Positions 1 to 11,004 of a DNA stretch of 64,000 bases are shown piece by piece (position 1 is the first letter of the stretch; each line of letters opens with the position of its first letter). Source of the stretch: Diphasiastrum complanatum. Lineage: Eukaryota; Streptophyta; Lycopodiopsida; Lycopodiales; Lycopodiaceae. The position numbers were made by a program, and so were the translations under genes. Location: contig CM055102.1 in assembly GCA_029204225.1 (NCBI GenBank), positions 29,609,632 through 29,673,631 on the forward strand. Reading direction: 5' to 3'. The notes under the pieces are model-generated. The model ran no database searches and was not told the DNA's origin. It was given only the letters and a program-made list of their open reading frames with translations.

Positions 1-730
1 TGTGCCCCAAAACTCAAGTAGAACAACAAGAGATGTGCATACATCCTTATCAGTCGATAATCGGGTCTATAACGTATTCTATGATCTGCACACGACCTGA
101 TCTAGCATATGCAGTAAGCACACAGTCTCATATACATGTCTAATCTAGACTTACAACATTTGAAGGCTCTGCAAAGAGTATTGAAGTACATTCAAGCTAC
201 GAAGCACTATGCTTTGTGCTATAGTGGTAATAAAATGTTGCACTTACATTAGTCACTTATTCAAATTTAGATTGGGCAGGAGACGTGGATACCAGAAAGT
301 CCACATATGGTTATATTTGTTTTCTTGTAGAAGGACCCATTTCATAGAACAACAAAAAACATAAATGCATTTCGTTGTCCTCTACAGAATCATAATACGT
401 TGCAACTACATCAGTAGTGAAGGAGATTATTTGGTCCATAAGGTTGCTACAAGATCTACAATTTCCACATATCGGTCCAACTATACTCCAGTGCGACAAT
501 CAGAGTTGTATAACTCTTTCTTTGAACCCATGAACTCATACTAGAACTAAATACATATAAGCTTAGTTTCATTTTCTTAGAGAAAAACTTCAGAGTAAAG
601 ATTTGTATTAAGTTATTGTCATACAGACAATATGTTGGCTGACATTTTGACAAAACCTTTGTCAAGAGATAAACATGCTACTTTAGTTGGTATGTTAAAT
701 CTCAATTTAAATTCAAAGTCATAGTAGTAA
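1..730 (+). pseudogene. Ty1/copia RT C-terminus and RNase H, decayed 3' end of an element
   Basis: Reading the plus strand gives the typical copia end of the reverse transcriptase (a GSITYSMICTRPDLAYAVS-like stretch near 60-118). RNase H follows: a W-AGD-DTRKST-GY core near 273-310 and an LSSTES motif near 376-395. Frames shift and stops interrupt it, so it cannot encode a working enzyme. It is followed directly by a polypurine tract and an LTR, as expected at a copia 3' end. The element's 5' part lies outside the window. Confidence 0.8.
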
Positions 731-743
731 GCTTAAGGGGGAG
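731..743 (+). other. Polypurine tract of the copia element
   Basis: The purine run GCTTAAGGGGGAG sits directly before TGTTGGA, the start of an LTR. In copia elements this tract primes plus-strand DNA synthesis. The same tract precedes the related LTR at 48,857. Confidence 0.75.
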
Positions 744-1404
744 TGTTGGAGTTTAATCTATCTCCTACTCATCCTAACTGGCCTACAATTCACTTAAGTA
801 AATTACTCTCTCCAAACAATCTGCATAAATGAGCTGTTTTTTGCACAGTTCACATTTTTCAAAAAAATTCGAAAAATGTGAAGACTTCGACAAGTGTCCT
901 ACTTAACTTTTCGAGCAACCAAGCACCAAAGTATTTTTGCGAGGAATGTGACACTATTCATATTTCAAAAGCTTGAAGGCTGAGACACAAAAAAAAGTTT
1001 TGCAAATAATACGACCCAACTACATATTTACATGAGATTTCATACTGTACCTATCTACGTCTTCATGCTCTGCTGAATAATTGATCTACGAATCAACTAA
1101 ACAGTTGTTAATGATCTTGTAATTGTAAGATTAGAATAACATAAGATCATCCAACAACTACATAAGCATATGAGCGATCAGAAGAAAGAGATTTTTTATT
1201 CGCTAATCGCAACGATCATCCATGGCATGGACATAGATCAAACGACTAAAACTGGTTTTCATTGTATCTGACTCCTCAAAGTTAGAGATCATAGAGAGAG
1301 AGAGAGAGAGAGTAAAACTATTCAGAACTATAGCGATTTTATTTGTTTCTGTAAGTAGGATCACGCGCTTATCAGCGCGATTGTCTTGTGATCTGATAAT
1401 GGAC
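744..1404 (+). repeat. LTR-A, 3' LTR of the copia element (3' end truncated)
   Basis: It starts TGTTGGAGTTTAATCT right after the polypurine tract. The first ~270 bp are matched in inverse orientation at 12,227-12,499. The central part (about 1,090-1,400, including a (GA)n run at 1,292-1,312) is matched in inverse orientation at about 47,540-48,185, also with a (GA)n run, so the dinucleotide repeat belongs to the family. The LTR's own 3' end is lost; a foreign gag fragment begins around 1,405. Confidence 0.7.
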
Positions 1405-1531
1405 TCTCAATCAAACAAAAGGATTTGAATCACTTGATGAAGGCTTCTTTCAAGAGTGACCAATCTCTTTTATCTTCACGATCCAAGTTGAAGAACCATT
1501 CTCCTGCTCGATCAATCATGGTCATAGAGAT
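1405..1531 (-). pseudogene. Gypsy-type gag fragment
   Basis: The minus strand reads a retrotransposon-gag motif (GEWFFNL, then DWSLLKEAFIK, then a stop). This resembles the A-x-W-Y/F-F-N-L...W..FK.AF signature of plant Ty3/gypsy Gag, also seen here at 10,380 and 63,055. It is about 40 codons long and cut by LTR-B at 1,532, so it is a remnant only. Confidence 0.55.
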
Positions 1532-2270
1532 TGTTAGCAATTGTGCTAACACAGAGAAAAACAAAAAGAAAAAAATAAAACTCTGTGGCATGTGTTTTGT
1601 AAGCCCAGTATGAGTATTTGTCAATATACTTCCACCATGGCATGTGTTTTGTAAGTCCATGAGTAGAAGCTTAAAATAATAATAAAATAGCTTAAACTTA
1701 GATTTAGAACTTAGACTTAGGAAACTTGGGCTTAGAAATATTTGTCTTAAGTTTTCCTAAGTTAGAAACTTTGAAGTTCTAAGTCCTAAGTTATAAGTTC
1801 TAGAACGGCTAGAAATAAGTTAGTCCCATAAGTTAGTGGATACTTATGGAAGACCCTCCTTGCCATAAAAGGAGAGGTATTTGTCATGTAAATAACACTT
1901 TTGAGATTATGCTAATTGCTCTCTCTTGATATTATCTTGCTATTTCACTTGTGTTCCCTTTGGAAAGGTGCATAGCTTGAGGGAAGGTGCTCAGGCCTCC
2001 TCTTGCCTCCTTTTCATCGACTTGCTAGTTGGGTACCGCCTTAGCAAGGTCTTATTATTTTGTTGATCTTGGTTAGTTGGGAAGCCTTAGCCAAGCGAGT
2101 TTTATTTCTGTATCGAGCACCAGTTGGGAAAGCCTTGGTGCTCTCGTCCTTGTTTGTTTATTTCCATTTGAAAGCTTTGGTAGATTCTTAAAAGGTGGAC
2201 GATCCTCTCTACACTATATTACACCCGTAAGTAGATCTAGCCATCGTGTAAACTAGAAATACTTTCAACA
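1532..2270 (+). repeat. LTR-B, solo or truncated LTR
   Basis: It begins with the palindrome TGTTAGCAATTGTGCTAACA and ends ...TTTCAACA. The following TTGGCATTGTTGTCG resembles the primer-site region (TTGGCGCCGTTGCCG) after many plant gypsy 5' LTRs; that resemblance is inference. A second copy lies inverted at about 58,250-58,910. Shared parts include a Leu-tRNA-unrelated region of AACTTAG/CTAAGTT words at 1,672-1,805 that folds on itself, a TATA-like CATAAAAGGAGAGG, and three imperfect AGTTGGGAAGCCTTAGC repeats at about 2,026-2,150. Confidence 0.7.
1864..1870 (+). promoter_or_regulatory. TATA-like box inside LTR-B
   Basis: CATAAAA lies about 330 bp into the LTR, followed by GGAGAGG. The inverted copy at 58,617-58,623 has the better form TATAAAA in the same context. 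The conserved position suggests the LTR promoter. Confidence 0.4.
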
Positions 2271-3236
2271 TTGGCATTGTTGTCGCGGAGTATCTCCCTT
2301 CTTTGCACCAACTGTGACTGATAAGTACCATTTAGGTACTCTCTTGGGAATTTTAGCATCAGGCTTGCCTTTGTCCAATGGATTTTCTATATCAAAATCC
2401 ACTTCCTTCTTGACATGTACTTTCGCTCCCTCATCAAAAGGTTCAGTGATTACTTTAGATTGTTCACCTTGGCCCATCTCGTCAAATGTAGCATTCCTAA
2501 AAATTACAAGCTTCTATGCATTTGTGTCATACATCTTGTATGCCTTGGCCTTCTCATCATATCCAAGGAAAATACACTTGATAGCTTTTGCATCCAATTT
2601 CCTTCGTTTCTCATCAGGAATATGAGCATAAGCATCACAACCAAATACTCTCAAATGAGAAATATTAGATTTCTTTCCAGTAACAGCTTCATGAGGTGTC
2701 TTACCTTCCACGGATTTTGTAGGACACCGATTCAGGATGTGCGTAGCTGTGCTACAAGCTTCTGCCTAAAAGGTGTTTGACAAACCCTTGCCTTTGAGCA
2801 TCGCTCTGGCCATCTCAACAATAGATATGTTCTTTTGTTCTGCAACTCCATTTTGATGTGGTGAATAAGGAGTTGTAGTCTGCCTCTTAATCCCTTAATC
2901 TTTGCAAAAATCAATAAATTCTGTCAAAAAATACTCACCACCTCCATCAGATCTCAAAGTTTTGATGCAACATCCTGTTGACTTTTCAACTAATGCCTTA
3001 AATTCCTTGAACTTAGCAACAACATATGATTTCTTGTTATGAAATAAATCCAAGTGCATCTGCTATAATCATCAATGAAGGTGATAAAGTAATAGTAGCC
3101 ACTAAGAGATCTAGTATGCATAGGTCCACATAGATCACTGTGGACAAGATCTAGGATGCCACTGGCTCTCCTTGCTCCACTTTTGGGAAACCTCTCTCTG
3201 TGTTGTTTTCCCAAAATGCAACATTCACAAATTTTG
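2271..3236 (-). pseudogene. Ty1/copia integrase and GKP region, decayed
   Basis: Reading from 3,236 downward: a pre-integrase zinc-binding end (CILGKQHRERFPKSGAR), the integrase core (LVHSDLCGPM, YYFITFIDDYSR), then in other frames the NGVAEQKN, TPHEAV and SHLRVFGCDAYAHIP blocks, and the post-integrase VPKWYLS region near 2,330. Several frameshifts split it. It is cut by LTR-B at its 3' side. At its 5' side it is joined in frame to an unrelated gypsy integrase. Confidence 0.8.
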
Positions 3237-4165
3237 GCTTGGTATTGCAGAACCTTATCTCCAACCTGAAACTCTTTGAGTTTTAAGGATCGATCATGCC
3301 ATGCTTTTTGTCGACGTTTGTGGACTTGTTGAGCATGGATGCTGATCCGACGTGTTTCACACAGTTTTTCCAGATGAAATAACCTATTTGCTAGGATATG
3401 TCGATTATCTAGCTCAAGATTATATGCTACTCGAAGGGACAGAATATGAAATTCTACAGGCATAACCGCTTCTTGGCCATATACTAGCTGAAAAGGGGTT
3501 AAGCTTGTGGCTCGCTTCGGGGTAGTGCGGTAGGCCCATAGGGCAGCATGAAGTTTTAGCTCCCAATCGGATCGGGTAGATTTGACGGTTTTGGTGAGAA
3601 CGCCACATAAGATTTTATTTGTGGATTCTGGCTGGCCATTGCATCGTAGATAATATGGGAAACTTTTGTGTATGTACCACACAAATTTTGAAAAGGAGAT
3701 ATGCTATGACGGAGTTAAGAAAATGTGTACTCCTATCGCTGATAAATTCTATAGGACATCCGAAACGAACAATAACATGTTCAAAGAGAAATTTTGCGAT
3801 AGAACGAGCGTCAGCATTGCGAACAGCTCTTGCTTCAGCCCATTTGGTACAATAGTCCATAGCTACTACGATATAGCGGGATTGAGTGTGTCTAGCAGCA
3901 TGATTAATGGGTCCAACATAATCAATTTCCCATTTCTGAAAAGCTTGATGAGTTGTGACCGGGTGCAAAGGCATGTAGTCAGTCTTTTGAAATCATTTGG
4001 TTCTTTGATTTCGGAAGAGAAATGACCTGCTCCAACACCTTCATGAGTGAGGGAGATGACAAAGGGTATTTCACCTTCAGTAAGACAACGTCGGATAATT
4101 CCATCTAACCCTTGTTTGTAAAGTTGGCCTGCAGTTAACATATAAGGTTTGGTTTTGAGGACCAA
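3237..4165 (-). pseudogene. Ty3/gypsy integrase (zinc-binding, DDE core, C-terminal part)
   Basis: The minus strand encodes the integrase zinc-binding region (YMLTAGQLYKQG...HEGVGAGHFSS), then the core with all three acidic residues visible: D in IDYVGPI, D in FISDRSTHFLN, E in GQPESTNKIL. After that come LWAYRTTPKRATSLTPFQLVYG and a C-terminal HDRSLKLKEFQVGDKVL. A frameshift near 3,615-3,682 and another near 3,900-4,000 break it. Its C-terminus runs without a stop into the copia integrase at about 3,237, giving a 230-codon chimeric reading frame (2,990-3,682). Confidence 0.85.
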
Positions 4166-4169
4166 CGCG

Positions 4170-4830
4170 TGTTATTTGGGTTTAGATAAGGATGGATCCA
4201 TCTGCCTTGAAGTTAAATATTTTGTGATTTCCTTGGCCCAAACAGGTGTAGAGTCTACCTAAAATAAGATGGCATCGGGTAAATCATCGTCGATGCCTTG
4301 ATCTGGGGTGGGTAGATTAGGGATTCGAGATAGATGGTCTGCTAAAAAATGTTGAACTCCCTTTCGAATCACAATCCTAAACTCAAATTCTTATAGTAAT
4401 AGGATCCATCGAGTAATACGACCAGTTGTGCAAGTCTTGTTGATGAGAAATAGGAGTGCTTGATGATCAGTGAAGAAGGCAAAAACTTTTCCCAGAAGAT
4501 AATGGCGAAACTTCTAAACCGGATATACCATTGCCAAAGCTTCACGCTCGGTAGTGGTATAATTGACTTCAGCAGGTATCAATTGTCTACCGAAAAATCG
4601 AATTGGATAATCCTTTTTGAAGTCTCTCAGTTGAATGAGCACTGTTCCAATGACATACTTGGATCCATCGGTATGCACATGGAACTCTTTGGAGTAATTA
4701 GGAGCCCGGAGGATAGGTGCATTGGTTAAGGGCTTCTTTGAGTTGATTGAATGCGACGCGTTGTCCATCAGTCCATTTGGGGACGACAAATACTTTGTAG
4801 ATTAATCATGCTTTATTAGCGAAGTAAAAA
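4170..4830 (-). pseudogene. Ty3/gypsy RNase H
   Basis: The minus strand gives an RNase H-like stretch: NYSKEFHVHTDGSKYVIGTVLIQ, then IRFFGRQLIPAEVNYTTTEREALAMVY. This is the usual RT-RNase H of plant gypsy elements. The order (integrase at lower coordinates, RT at higher) fits one minus-strand element. Downstream frames are broken by stops and frameshifts. Confidence 0.8.
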
Positions 4831-5873
4831 ATAAAGCACCGATAGTAGTTGGCGTGGCCAAGGAAAGAATATACTTCACGGATGATATGTGGTTCCGGTA
4901 GATTTTGAATGATGAGGATCTTTCTCGGGTCCGTTGCGATGCCATCTTTTGAAATGATATGTCCTAACACAATACAATGTTTTACCCATATCTGGCATTT
5001 TTTCAGGGTTTAGAGAGAGACCAAATCGTTGACATTTGATTTTTAGACAAATGTCGTCTTTCTTCTTAATGTGCTCCTAAATCATCCAAGTAAACTTCGA
5101 GGGTGTCGCCCATCTGCTGAGTAAAGGCAGCTTGCATAACACGTTGAAACGTGCTAGGAGCATTGTAGAGAAAAAAAGGCATGACTTTCAAACAGAAGGT
5201 TCCCCATTCTATGGCAAAAGCGGTTTTATGTTGATCTTCTTCAGCAATTTGGATCATATTATATCCGCTAAAGCCATCCTACTAGATTTTCGATGGATTC
5301 CCTGAAAGGTAATGGAAAATGATCACGTTATGTGATGGCATTAAGTTTCTTGAAATCAACACAAATCCGGAGTTTTCCATTTTTCTTAGGAACGATGACG
5401 ATTGGGGAGACCCACTCAGTATGTTCAATTTCATAGATGAATCATGCATCTAACAAGCGTTGGAGTTTTTCTTTGATTTTGGCCTTGTAGATTGGATTGC
5501 ATCGGTAGGGACGACTAGCAGTTGGCCTCGCACCCGGTTTAAGGGGAATATGATGCATATCTACTTGGGGTGAGACGCCTTTCATGTCTTTATAGGACCA
5601 AGCAAAGACATGTCTATATTTGCGCAATAGCTTTTCAAGTCGTCTACGTTGTTTGTGATTGAGATGAGCCCCGACATGGACAGTATATTCGTTAGTTTCA
5701 GTTGACTCACTCAAAGATAGAGTAATGTTGCGGATAGGGCCTTCATAGGGCGAATTACCATTTGGTTCACGTTGAGTTTGGGGTAGTTGGATTGTGACAT
5801 CCTCGATCGTATAGTCCTTTAAGTATTCAGGCACATCATGGGTTGGAGATTCAAGGGGGGCCTTGTCTTTCAA
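4830..5873 (-). pseudogene. Ty3/gypsy reverse transcriptase
   Basis: From 5,873 downward: a linker, then RT blocks VDMHHIPLKPGARPTASRPYR, WVSPIVIVPKKNGKLRICVDF (other frame), QIAEEDQHKTAFAIEWGTF, NAPSTFQRVM and the active-site box EVYLDD near 5,070. YLDD is intact here, unlike in the gypsy copy at 50 kb. Frameshifts near 5,260-5,440 and at the RT end make it a pseudogene. Confidence 0.85.
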
Positions 5874-6059
5874 CAGTCTGGATGATGATTTGGGAGGTTC
5901 GGAGTTTGATGTAGGAACAGATGCAATCTCATGAACTTCTCTAGCAGTGGTAAGGTCGCCAGGCGACTGAATTTGGAGGATTTCTCATCAATTTGAAAGA
6001 TTGTTTCCTCCTCATAGAGGTCCCATGGATAGTTTGGTCATTTGACCCAGTAGAACTTT

Positions 6060-6480
6060 GTATCAGGTTTTTTGATGGTATGGCTCAAACACTGAATTAG
6101 TGGTGGAGGATCCCTATCGTGAAACCATGCAGGTTTGAGTTTGCCAGATGAATCGATGGTGACACAACTGTCTCGATTTCCAAAGGTGACGCGGCCTTTG
6201 TTCCAGTCGTGAATGACTCATGCATTGGGGTGAGCCATGGGCGACCAAGTAGTAACTCATAGGAATAGGCATTACTGGGAATATCAAGTACTACTAGATC
6301 TATAGGAATCTTTAGACCTCCTAGTTTGATCAGCACTTGTGGAAGGAAACCAGTAGGTTGAACCGCACTTTGATCAGCCATCCTAAGTTGACAAGTGAGT
6401 TTGGTAAGCTTGTCTCTCAGATTTCATTCTAGCATGAGGGATGTGATATTGACACCTGAGCTACCGTCGATAACAGCTAG
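6060..6480 (-). pseudogene. Ty3/gypsy retropepsin-like protease
   Basis: The minus strand reads AVIDGSSGVNI (a degenerate D-S/T-G catalytic loop) near 6,480-6,440, then LPQVLIKLGGLKIPIDLVVLDIP and YELLLGRPWLTPM near 6,330-6,220. These are typical of plant gypsy aspartic proteases. Internal stops and a frame change separate the loop from the rest. Confidence 0.7.
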
Positions 6481-7440
6481 GACTTCGCAAAATTGGCGGT
6501 GAGCGGCTGAGATTTTGATGTTGCCTCATTCACTAAGTGGATTGGTGAAGTGTAATGGCATTTCGGGCAACTCATCCGGGGTGGTGGTGTCAGTGGATTG
6601 GATCTGGTGTTTCCATTTGCCAGCATGCTTCCATAGAACATGGAAAGGGAGAGTGACATTGGCTTGTAGTAAATCCCCCCAGACTTCAGTACCTTCAAGG
6701 GTTTTGCTTTCAAAAGGCTTGTGAGATACTTTATGGGAGGCGGAAGATTGTTGGTCGACATTGCGGATTTGCTGGAAATACTGATGATGCAGCCAAATTT
6801 CTTCAGATGGGTGAGGATAAACTATCGGGGTCGAATCTTCACTTGGAGGGACAACATGCTGCTAAGTTTTGTTGGGTGAAAGTGCAGGGGCTTGGCATTG
6901 GGTTTGTGCCCGAGTCAAGACCCATGCGGGATGAGTTTCAACTGGCAAAGTTTCTACTTGCACTGAACAAACAAGGGCAGCATGTTTGGATCGGGATGGG
7001 CAGTCCTTCATGTGATGTTCAATACCGCAGTTTTCACAAGCTGGAGAAAAACGAAGTTTATTAGGGCAGCGAATACTATGATGCTTACCTGCACAAATAA
7101 AATATCCTCGTGTTGCTGGGAGTTGGTGCGTGGCAAACACAGCTTGGTTAGGATCATAGGTCTGAGCATTGGCGTCAACCACCTGAGCATTAGGATCATA
7201 TGTATAATAAACAACGGTTTCAGTGGCGTACCTCGGTTGAGTCGTGTCTTCCACATAATATGTTGCTGGATCAATGGTACTGGGATCAAGGTAGTGAACA
7301 ACTTGTTGTGGAGTGGGTTGGTTGACGACAAATTGTTGACGAGGTTGATTCTAATTGGGTGTAATTGGTCATGGTTGAGGTACCCTTGGTCGTGGAATGG
7401 ACTGTTGGGGAGGGTAGGGGTGGTATACTCGACACATGGG
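6481..7440 (-). pseudogene. Ty3/gypsy Gag C-terminal part with zinc knuckles
   Basis: The minus strand encodes a Pro/Gln/Tyr-rich linker followed by ICAGKHHSIRCP and CENCGIEHHMKDCP, two CCHC-type zinc knuckles that bind RNA in Gag. The N-terminal Gag domain and 5' LTR are missing, because an LTR-C insertion begins at 7,449. The region between 6,481 and 6,860 is low-confidence linker sequence in several frames. Confidence 0.7.
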
Positions 7441-7448
7441 TCTAGGTG

Positions 7449-7714
7449 TTGACAAGAATCAGATATGCAACATCAAGCATTCACCATAAGCAATCACCAA
7501 GTAGGGAGGCGGAAGAAAAACACACAAGATCACTTTATCACACTACTATCATACTGAATATGAAATGTACATATAAACCCTGAACCCTGATAGAGAGAGA
7601 AAACCTACGAATAAACTAATAAACTAGCCTATGGCTAATTACAACTGGTAACAACTGTCAACATTAATGTACATCGTAAACAATAACAATGAAGTTTATC
7701 ATTGATTTCTAATA
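7449..7714 (-). repeat. LTR-C, 3' LTR of a minus-strand copia element
   Basis: The reverse complement reads TATTAGAAATCAATGATAAA ... GATTCTTGTCA. It closely matches the plus-strand LTR at 11,005-11,269 that has a perfect copia PBS. On the minus strand it is preceded by the purine tract TTGAGGGAGAG (7,715-7,726), so this is the 3' LTR. The first dinucleotide is TA rather than TG, a decay mutation. Confidence 0.8.
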
Positions 7715-7726
7715 CTCTCCCTCAAT
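7715..7726 (-). other. Polypurine tract of the minus-strand copia element
   Basis: The minus strand reads TTGAGGGAGAGT directly before the LTR-C start. It lies downstream of the RNase H remnant, as copia order requires. Confidence 0.6.
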
Positions 7727-7734
7727 GATAAAAT

Positions 7735-9460
7735 TACATTCTTCTATTCCTAATAGAGTACGAAACCTCTCAAATTTACATCTACCTAATGAATTGGTAA
7801 AAATATCTTCCATTTGATCTTCAGATTTCCAAAAAACAAGATCAATGGCTCCATCAAGAATTTATTTTGAATAAAATGATTGTGTATTTTGATGTGCTTG
7901 GTTCGAGCATGTAAAACTGGATTTTTGGCAAGGTGAATGCAGCTTTGATTGTCGCAAGATATAGTAGTCGCATCCACCTGTGGCTAACCTAAATCCACAA
8001 GCAATCTTCATAATCATACCACTTCTTGTGTAGCATTGCTGAGTGCTCGATATTCAGCTTCCGTTGATGATAAAGCTACTGTAGGTTGCTTTTTGCTGCT
8101 CCATGAAATTGCAGTTGTACCATAACTGAATGTATGACCACTGGTAGATCTTCTGTCATCAATATTACCTGCCCAATCGGCATCTATATAACCTACCAAC
8201 ATTGGCGCTTCAAGCTGATCATACTCAAACCAAAATTCAATGTCCCTCGAATGTATCTGAGAATATGTTTAGCAGACTTCCAGTGTGCTTGACTAGGATC
8301 TTGCATAAATTGACTAACAACACCAACAACATAAGAAATATCAGGTCGTGTGTGTGTCAAATAAATCAAACTACCCACCAGTTGTCTATACAAATAAGCA
8401 TCCACTTTCTCAAATTCATCATATGCAGTAAGCTTCATGTTGACATCCATAGGTGTACTCAAGGGCTTACAATCCTGCATATTGAACTTATAAAGCAAAC
8501 CACTTGCATATTTGCTTTGTGTAAGAAGCTCCATGTCTTCTTTTTGCCATACTTCAATGCCAAGACAGTGGTGCATCAATCCTAGATCACTCATGTCAAA
8601 AGCATTGGAAATATTTGATTTGATTTCATTAATTAACCTCTCATTACTTCCTATAATAATCAAATCATTCACGTACAACACAATGAACACTATATCTGAA
8701 TCTTGCCTTAGAATGTAAAGATTAGGATCAGCATCACTCTTTACCATTCCCCTTCGCTTGAAGTGCTCATCAATGCAAGAGTACCATGCTCATGGTGCTT
8801 GCTTCAATCCATATATGGCTTTGTTGAGTTTACAAACCAAATGATCTCTTCATGGTTCAACAAACCCTTGAGGTTGCTCTAAATATACCTCTTCATCCAA
8901 TACTCCATTAAGAAAAGCAGATTTGACGTCCATTTACTGGATTTTCCAACCATAGAAAGCAGAAATTGGAATGATAGAACGAATAGCTACCATTTTGGCT
9001 ACAGGTGCGAAGGTCTCCTCAAAGTCTATACCTTCCTGCTGCTCAAAACCTCTTGCAACTAGTCGTGCCTTGTACTTGTTGAGTTGCCCATCCGCTCCAT
9101 ACTTCATCTTGTAGATCCACTTACATGTGATAGGCGTCTTACCATCAGGTAGCTCAACCAAGTCCCACGTTTTGTTCTTCGATATAGCCTCCATTTCTAT
9201 TTCCATAGCTGCACGCCACTCCTTGTGTTCCTTTGTTTCGTTGAAAGTTTCAGCTTCTTGAGCCGTTAAGATGGATCCCATTAGGGCTAGATTCATCTTT
9301 AATCTTGCAGGAAGTTTTCGATTTTTACTTGATCTTCTAAGCTCTCCCTGCTCTTTTCGTTTCATTTTTTTCGCTTCCGTGTTTGTGTGTATGCTTTCTT
9401 GCTTTTTACCTTCACACCATAGCACGAGACTTCTCTCCAGGTCCTCAAGGAGATGCAAAT
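7735..9460 (-). pseudogene. Ty1/copia reverse transcriptase and RNase H
   Basis: From 9,460 downward: a polymerase N-terminal region (WRAAMEIEMEAISKNKTWDLV, ITCKWIYKMKYGADG, ARLVARGFEQQEGIDFEETFAPVA), then RT (LYVNDLIIIG, SKYASGLLYKFNMQDCKPLSTPMD, LVGSLIYLTHTRPDISYVV). RNase H follows (GYIDADWAGNIDDRRSTSG, ALSSTEAEYRALS, CDNQSCIHLAKNPVLHARTKHI). Stops and frameshifts separate the blocks. The RT active site is YVND instead of YVDD, which removes one catalytic aspartate. Gag, protease and integrase are missing. Confidence 0.88.
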
Positions 9461-9461
9461 C

Positions 9462-10179
9462 AACCTACCAAGTCGTGGTGAACAACACAAGTGTCAACTT
9501 GGGCATTTTCTTTGAAAGAAGTGACCCAAGTGACATTTTTTTCAACCAAACAGGTATATCAGAATTCGTTAGTTTGTCTGCAGCCATAACAGATAATGAT
9601 CTTCCATTTTATCACCTCCATGCTGACCCTGCTCAGATTCTGTGAAAACACCTTGATATACTATCAAAATCCACTATTTTTCAACCAAATCTTGGTCTTA
9701 GAATTCGTTGGCTTCACTGAGGCTAGATCTATCAAACATCAGTCCTCCAGCAGCTCCGCAAATTCTATCTCACATATTTTGTCTCTTTTTTGTCAGAAAA
9801 TCATCTTTTTCACTATTTTTCTCATCTGTCAACAAAATCTCAGTATAAGAATTCACTTGTCATACCACAAAATCACCCATAGTGAGTGAGAACAAATTCT
9901 CTGTACCCTCTACGAATTCTATCTCTAAATCTATTTATTTTTAAATATCAAAAAATCAGTATTTTGATAGAAAGCACCTCCTGTCAGAATTCGCGAGTAA
10001 TGTAGTTAGATTTATTTAACTGTCCACGATTTTTAGGCCTGTCCACGAATTCTCTCACAGTAGAAAAATCTAGTTTTTGTCCACATCTATTCTGCAAGAA
10101 AACTGTTCTTTTTGCCTTTTTGCCAAGTATAGTACTGCCCTAATCATCTATACTATTACTCTACTCCACACTCTACATC
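9462..10179 (+). repeat. Leader/LTR-like region of family D, copy 1, with GAATTC word array
   Basis: This stretch is homologous over its length to 62,138-62,847, and in both cases it precedes the same gag gene. It carries GAATTC at 9,562, 9,701, 9,849, 9,914, 9,987 and 10,047 (another at 10,235 inside gag). Many are embedded in CAGAATTCG or CGAATTCTATCTC. No clear LTR ends or PBS were found, so whether it is LTR or 5' leader is open. Confidence 0.6.
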
Positions 10180-11004
10180 ATGTCTCAGAATTGTGCTGAA
10201 TCTTCCAATCCAACCCCTCCATGACTAGAACGCAGAATTCCATGTATCGATGCACCAACGTACGTGGAGAATCTGACCCAATCCGATTTCTCCAAGACTT
10301 TGATAATGCATGCCATTTCTATGGAGATACCTCTGAGACTGAAAAGCTTCGCCTATTCCCCATCGTACTTTATGGAACAGCCAAAGAGTGGTATCTTAAC
10401 CTCGAAACTCATGATCTTGCTTCTTGGACCACTCTCAAAGATGCCCTCATAAAGCATTTCAAACCATCAAAACTGACTCAGAGCCCATTCATCCAAATTA
10501 ACCATATCAAGATGTGTCGCAAGGAGTCTATTCGAAACTACTTTGAGCGCTTTAAACGTCTCAAGGTTGAATGTGTTGACAAAAACATCATTGAACGAAT
10601 GGCCATAAAACTGTTGGATTGCCTAAAAACATCCGTCGTGAATTAAAACCAGTTGACCTTTATGATCAACTTAAAGACGTGATGACTGATGCTACCCGTG
10701 AGGAAGACGAAGGTTCCAACAATGACTTTGACCATCATGAAAAGAAATCTAAGAATCTCGTCCATCTTAATCACCCAAAGTCTGAAAATGCTGCCCAATC
10801 TTCTGAACTTCTGCAGCAAATGGAAACTTGGCAGAAAGCTCAACAAACTCATATGGATAAACTCACTGTTGATTTCCAAACGGCCATGAAAAATATTGCT
10901 AAAAAATCTTGTCCGGCAAGAGAGAATATCTAGTGTCCGATTTGCTCACATCATCACACTGCTAATGAGTGCCCTCAACTGCGAAATCATTTTCCATCAA
11001 CACC
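10180..11004 (+). pseudogene. Family D gag (Ty3/gypsy-type), copy 1
   Basis: It starts MSQNCAESSNPTPP, then a TGA where copy 2 (62,848) has CGA (Arg). The retrotransposon-gag domain follows: SDPIRFLQDFDNACHFYGD, EKLRLFPIVLYGTAKEWYLNL, WTTLKDALIKHFKPS, ESIRNYFERFKRLK. A one-base change shifts the frame near 10,610-10,620. An acidic linker ends in CPICSHHHTANEC, a CCHC-like knuckle. LTR-C is joined at 11,005, right after the knuckle, so protease and pol are absent. Confidence 0.8.
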
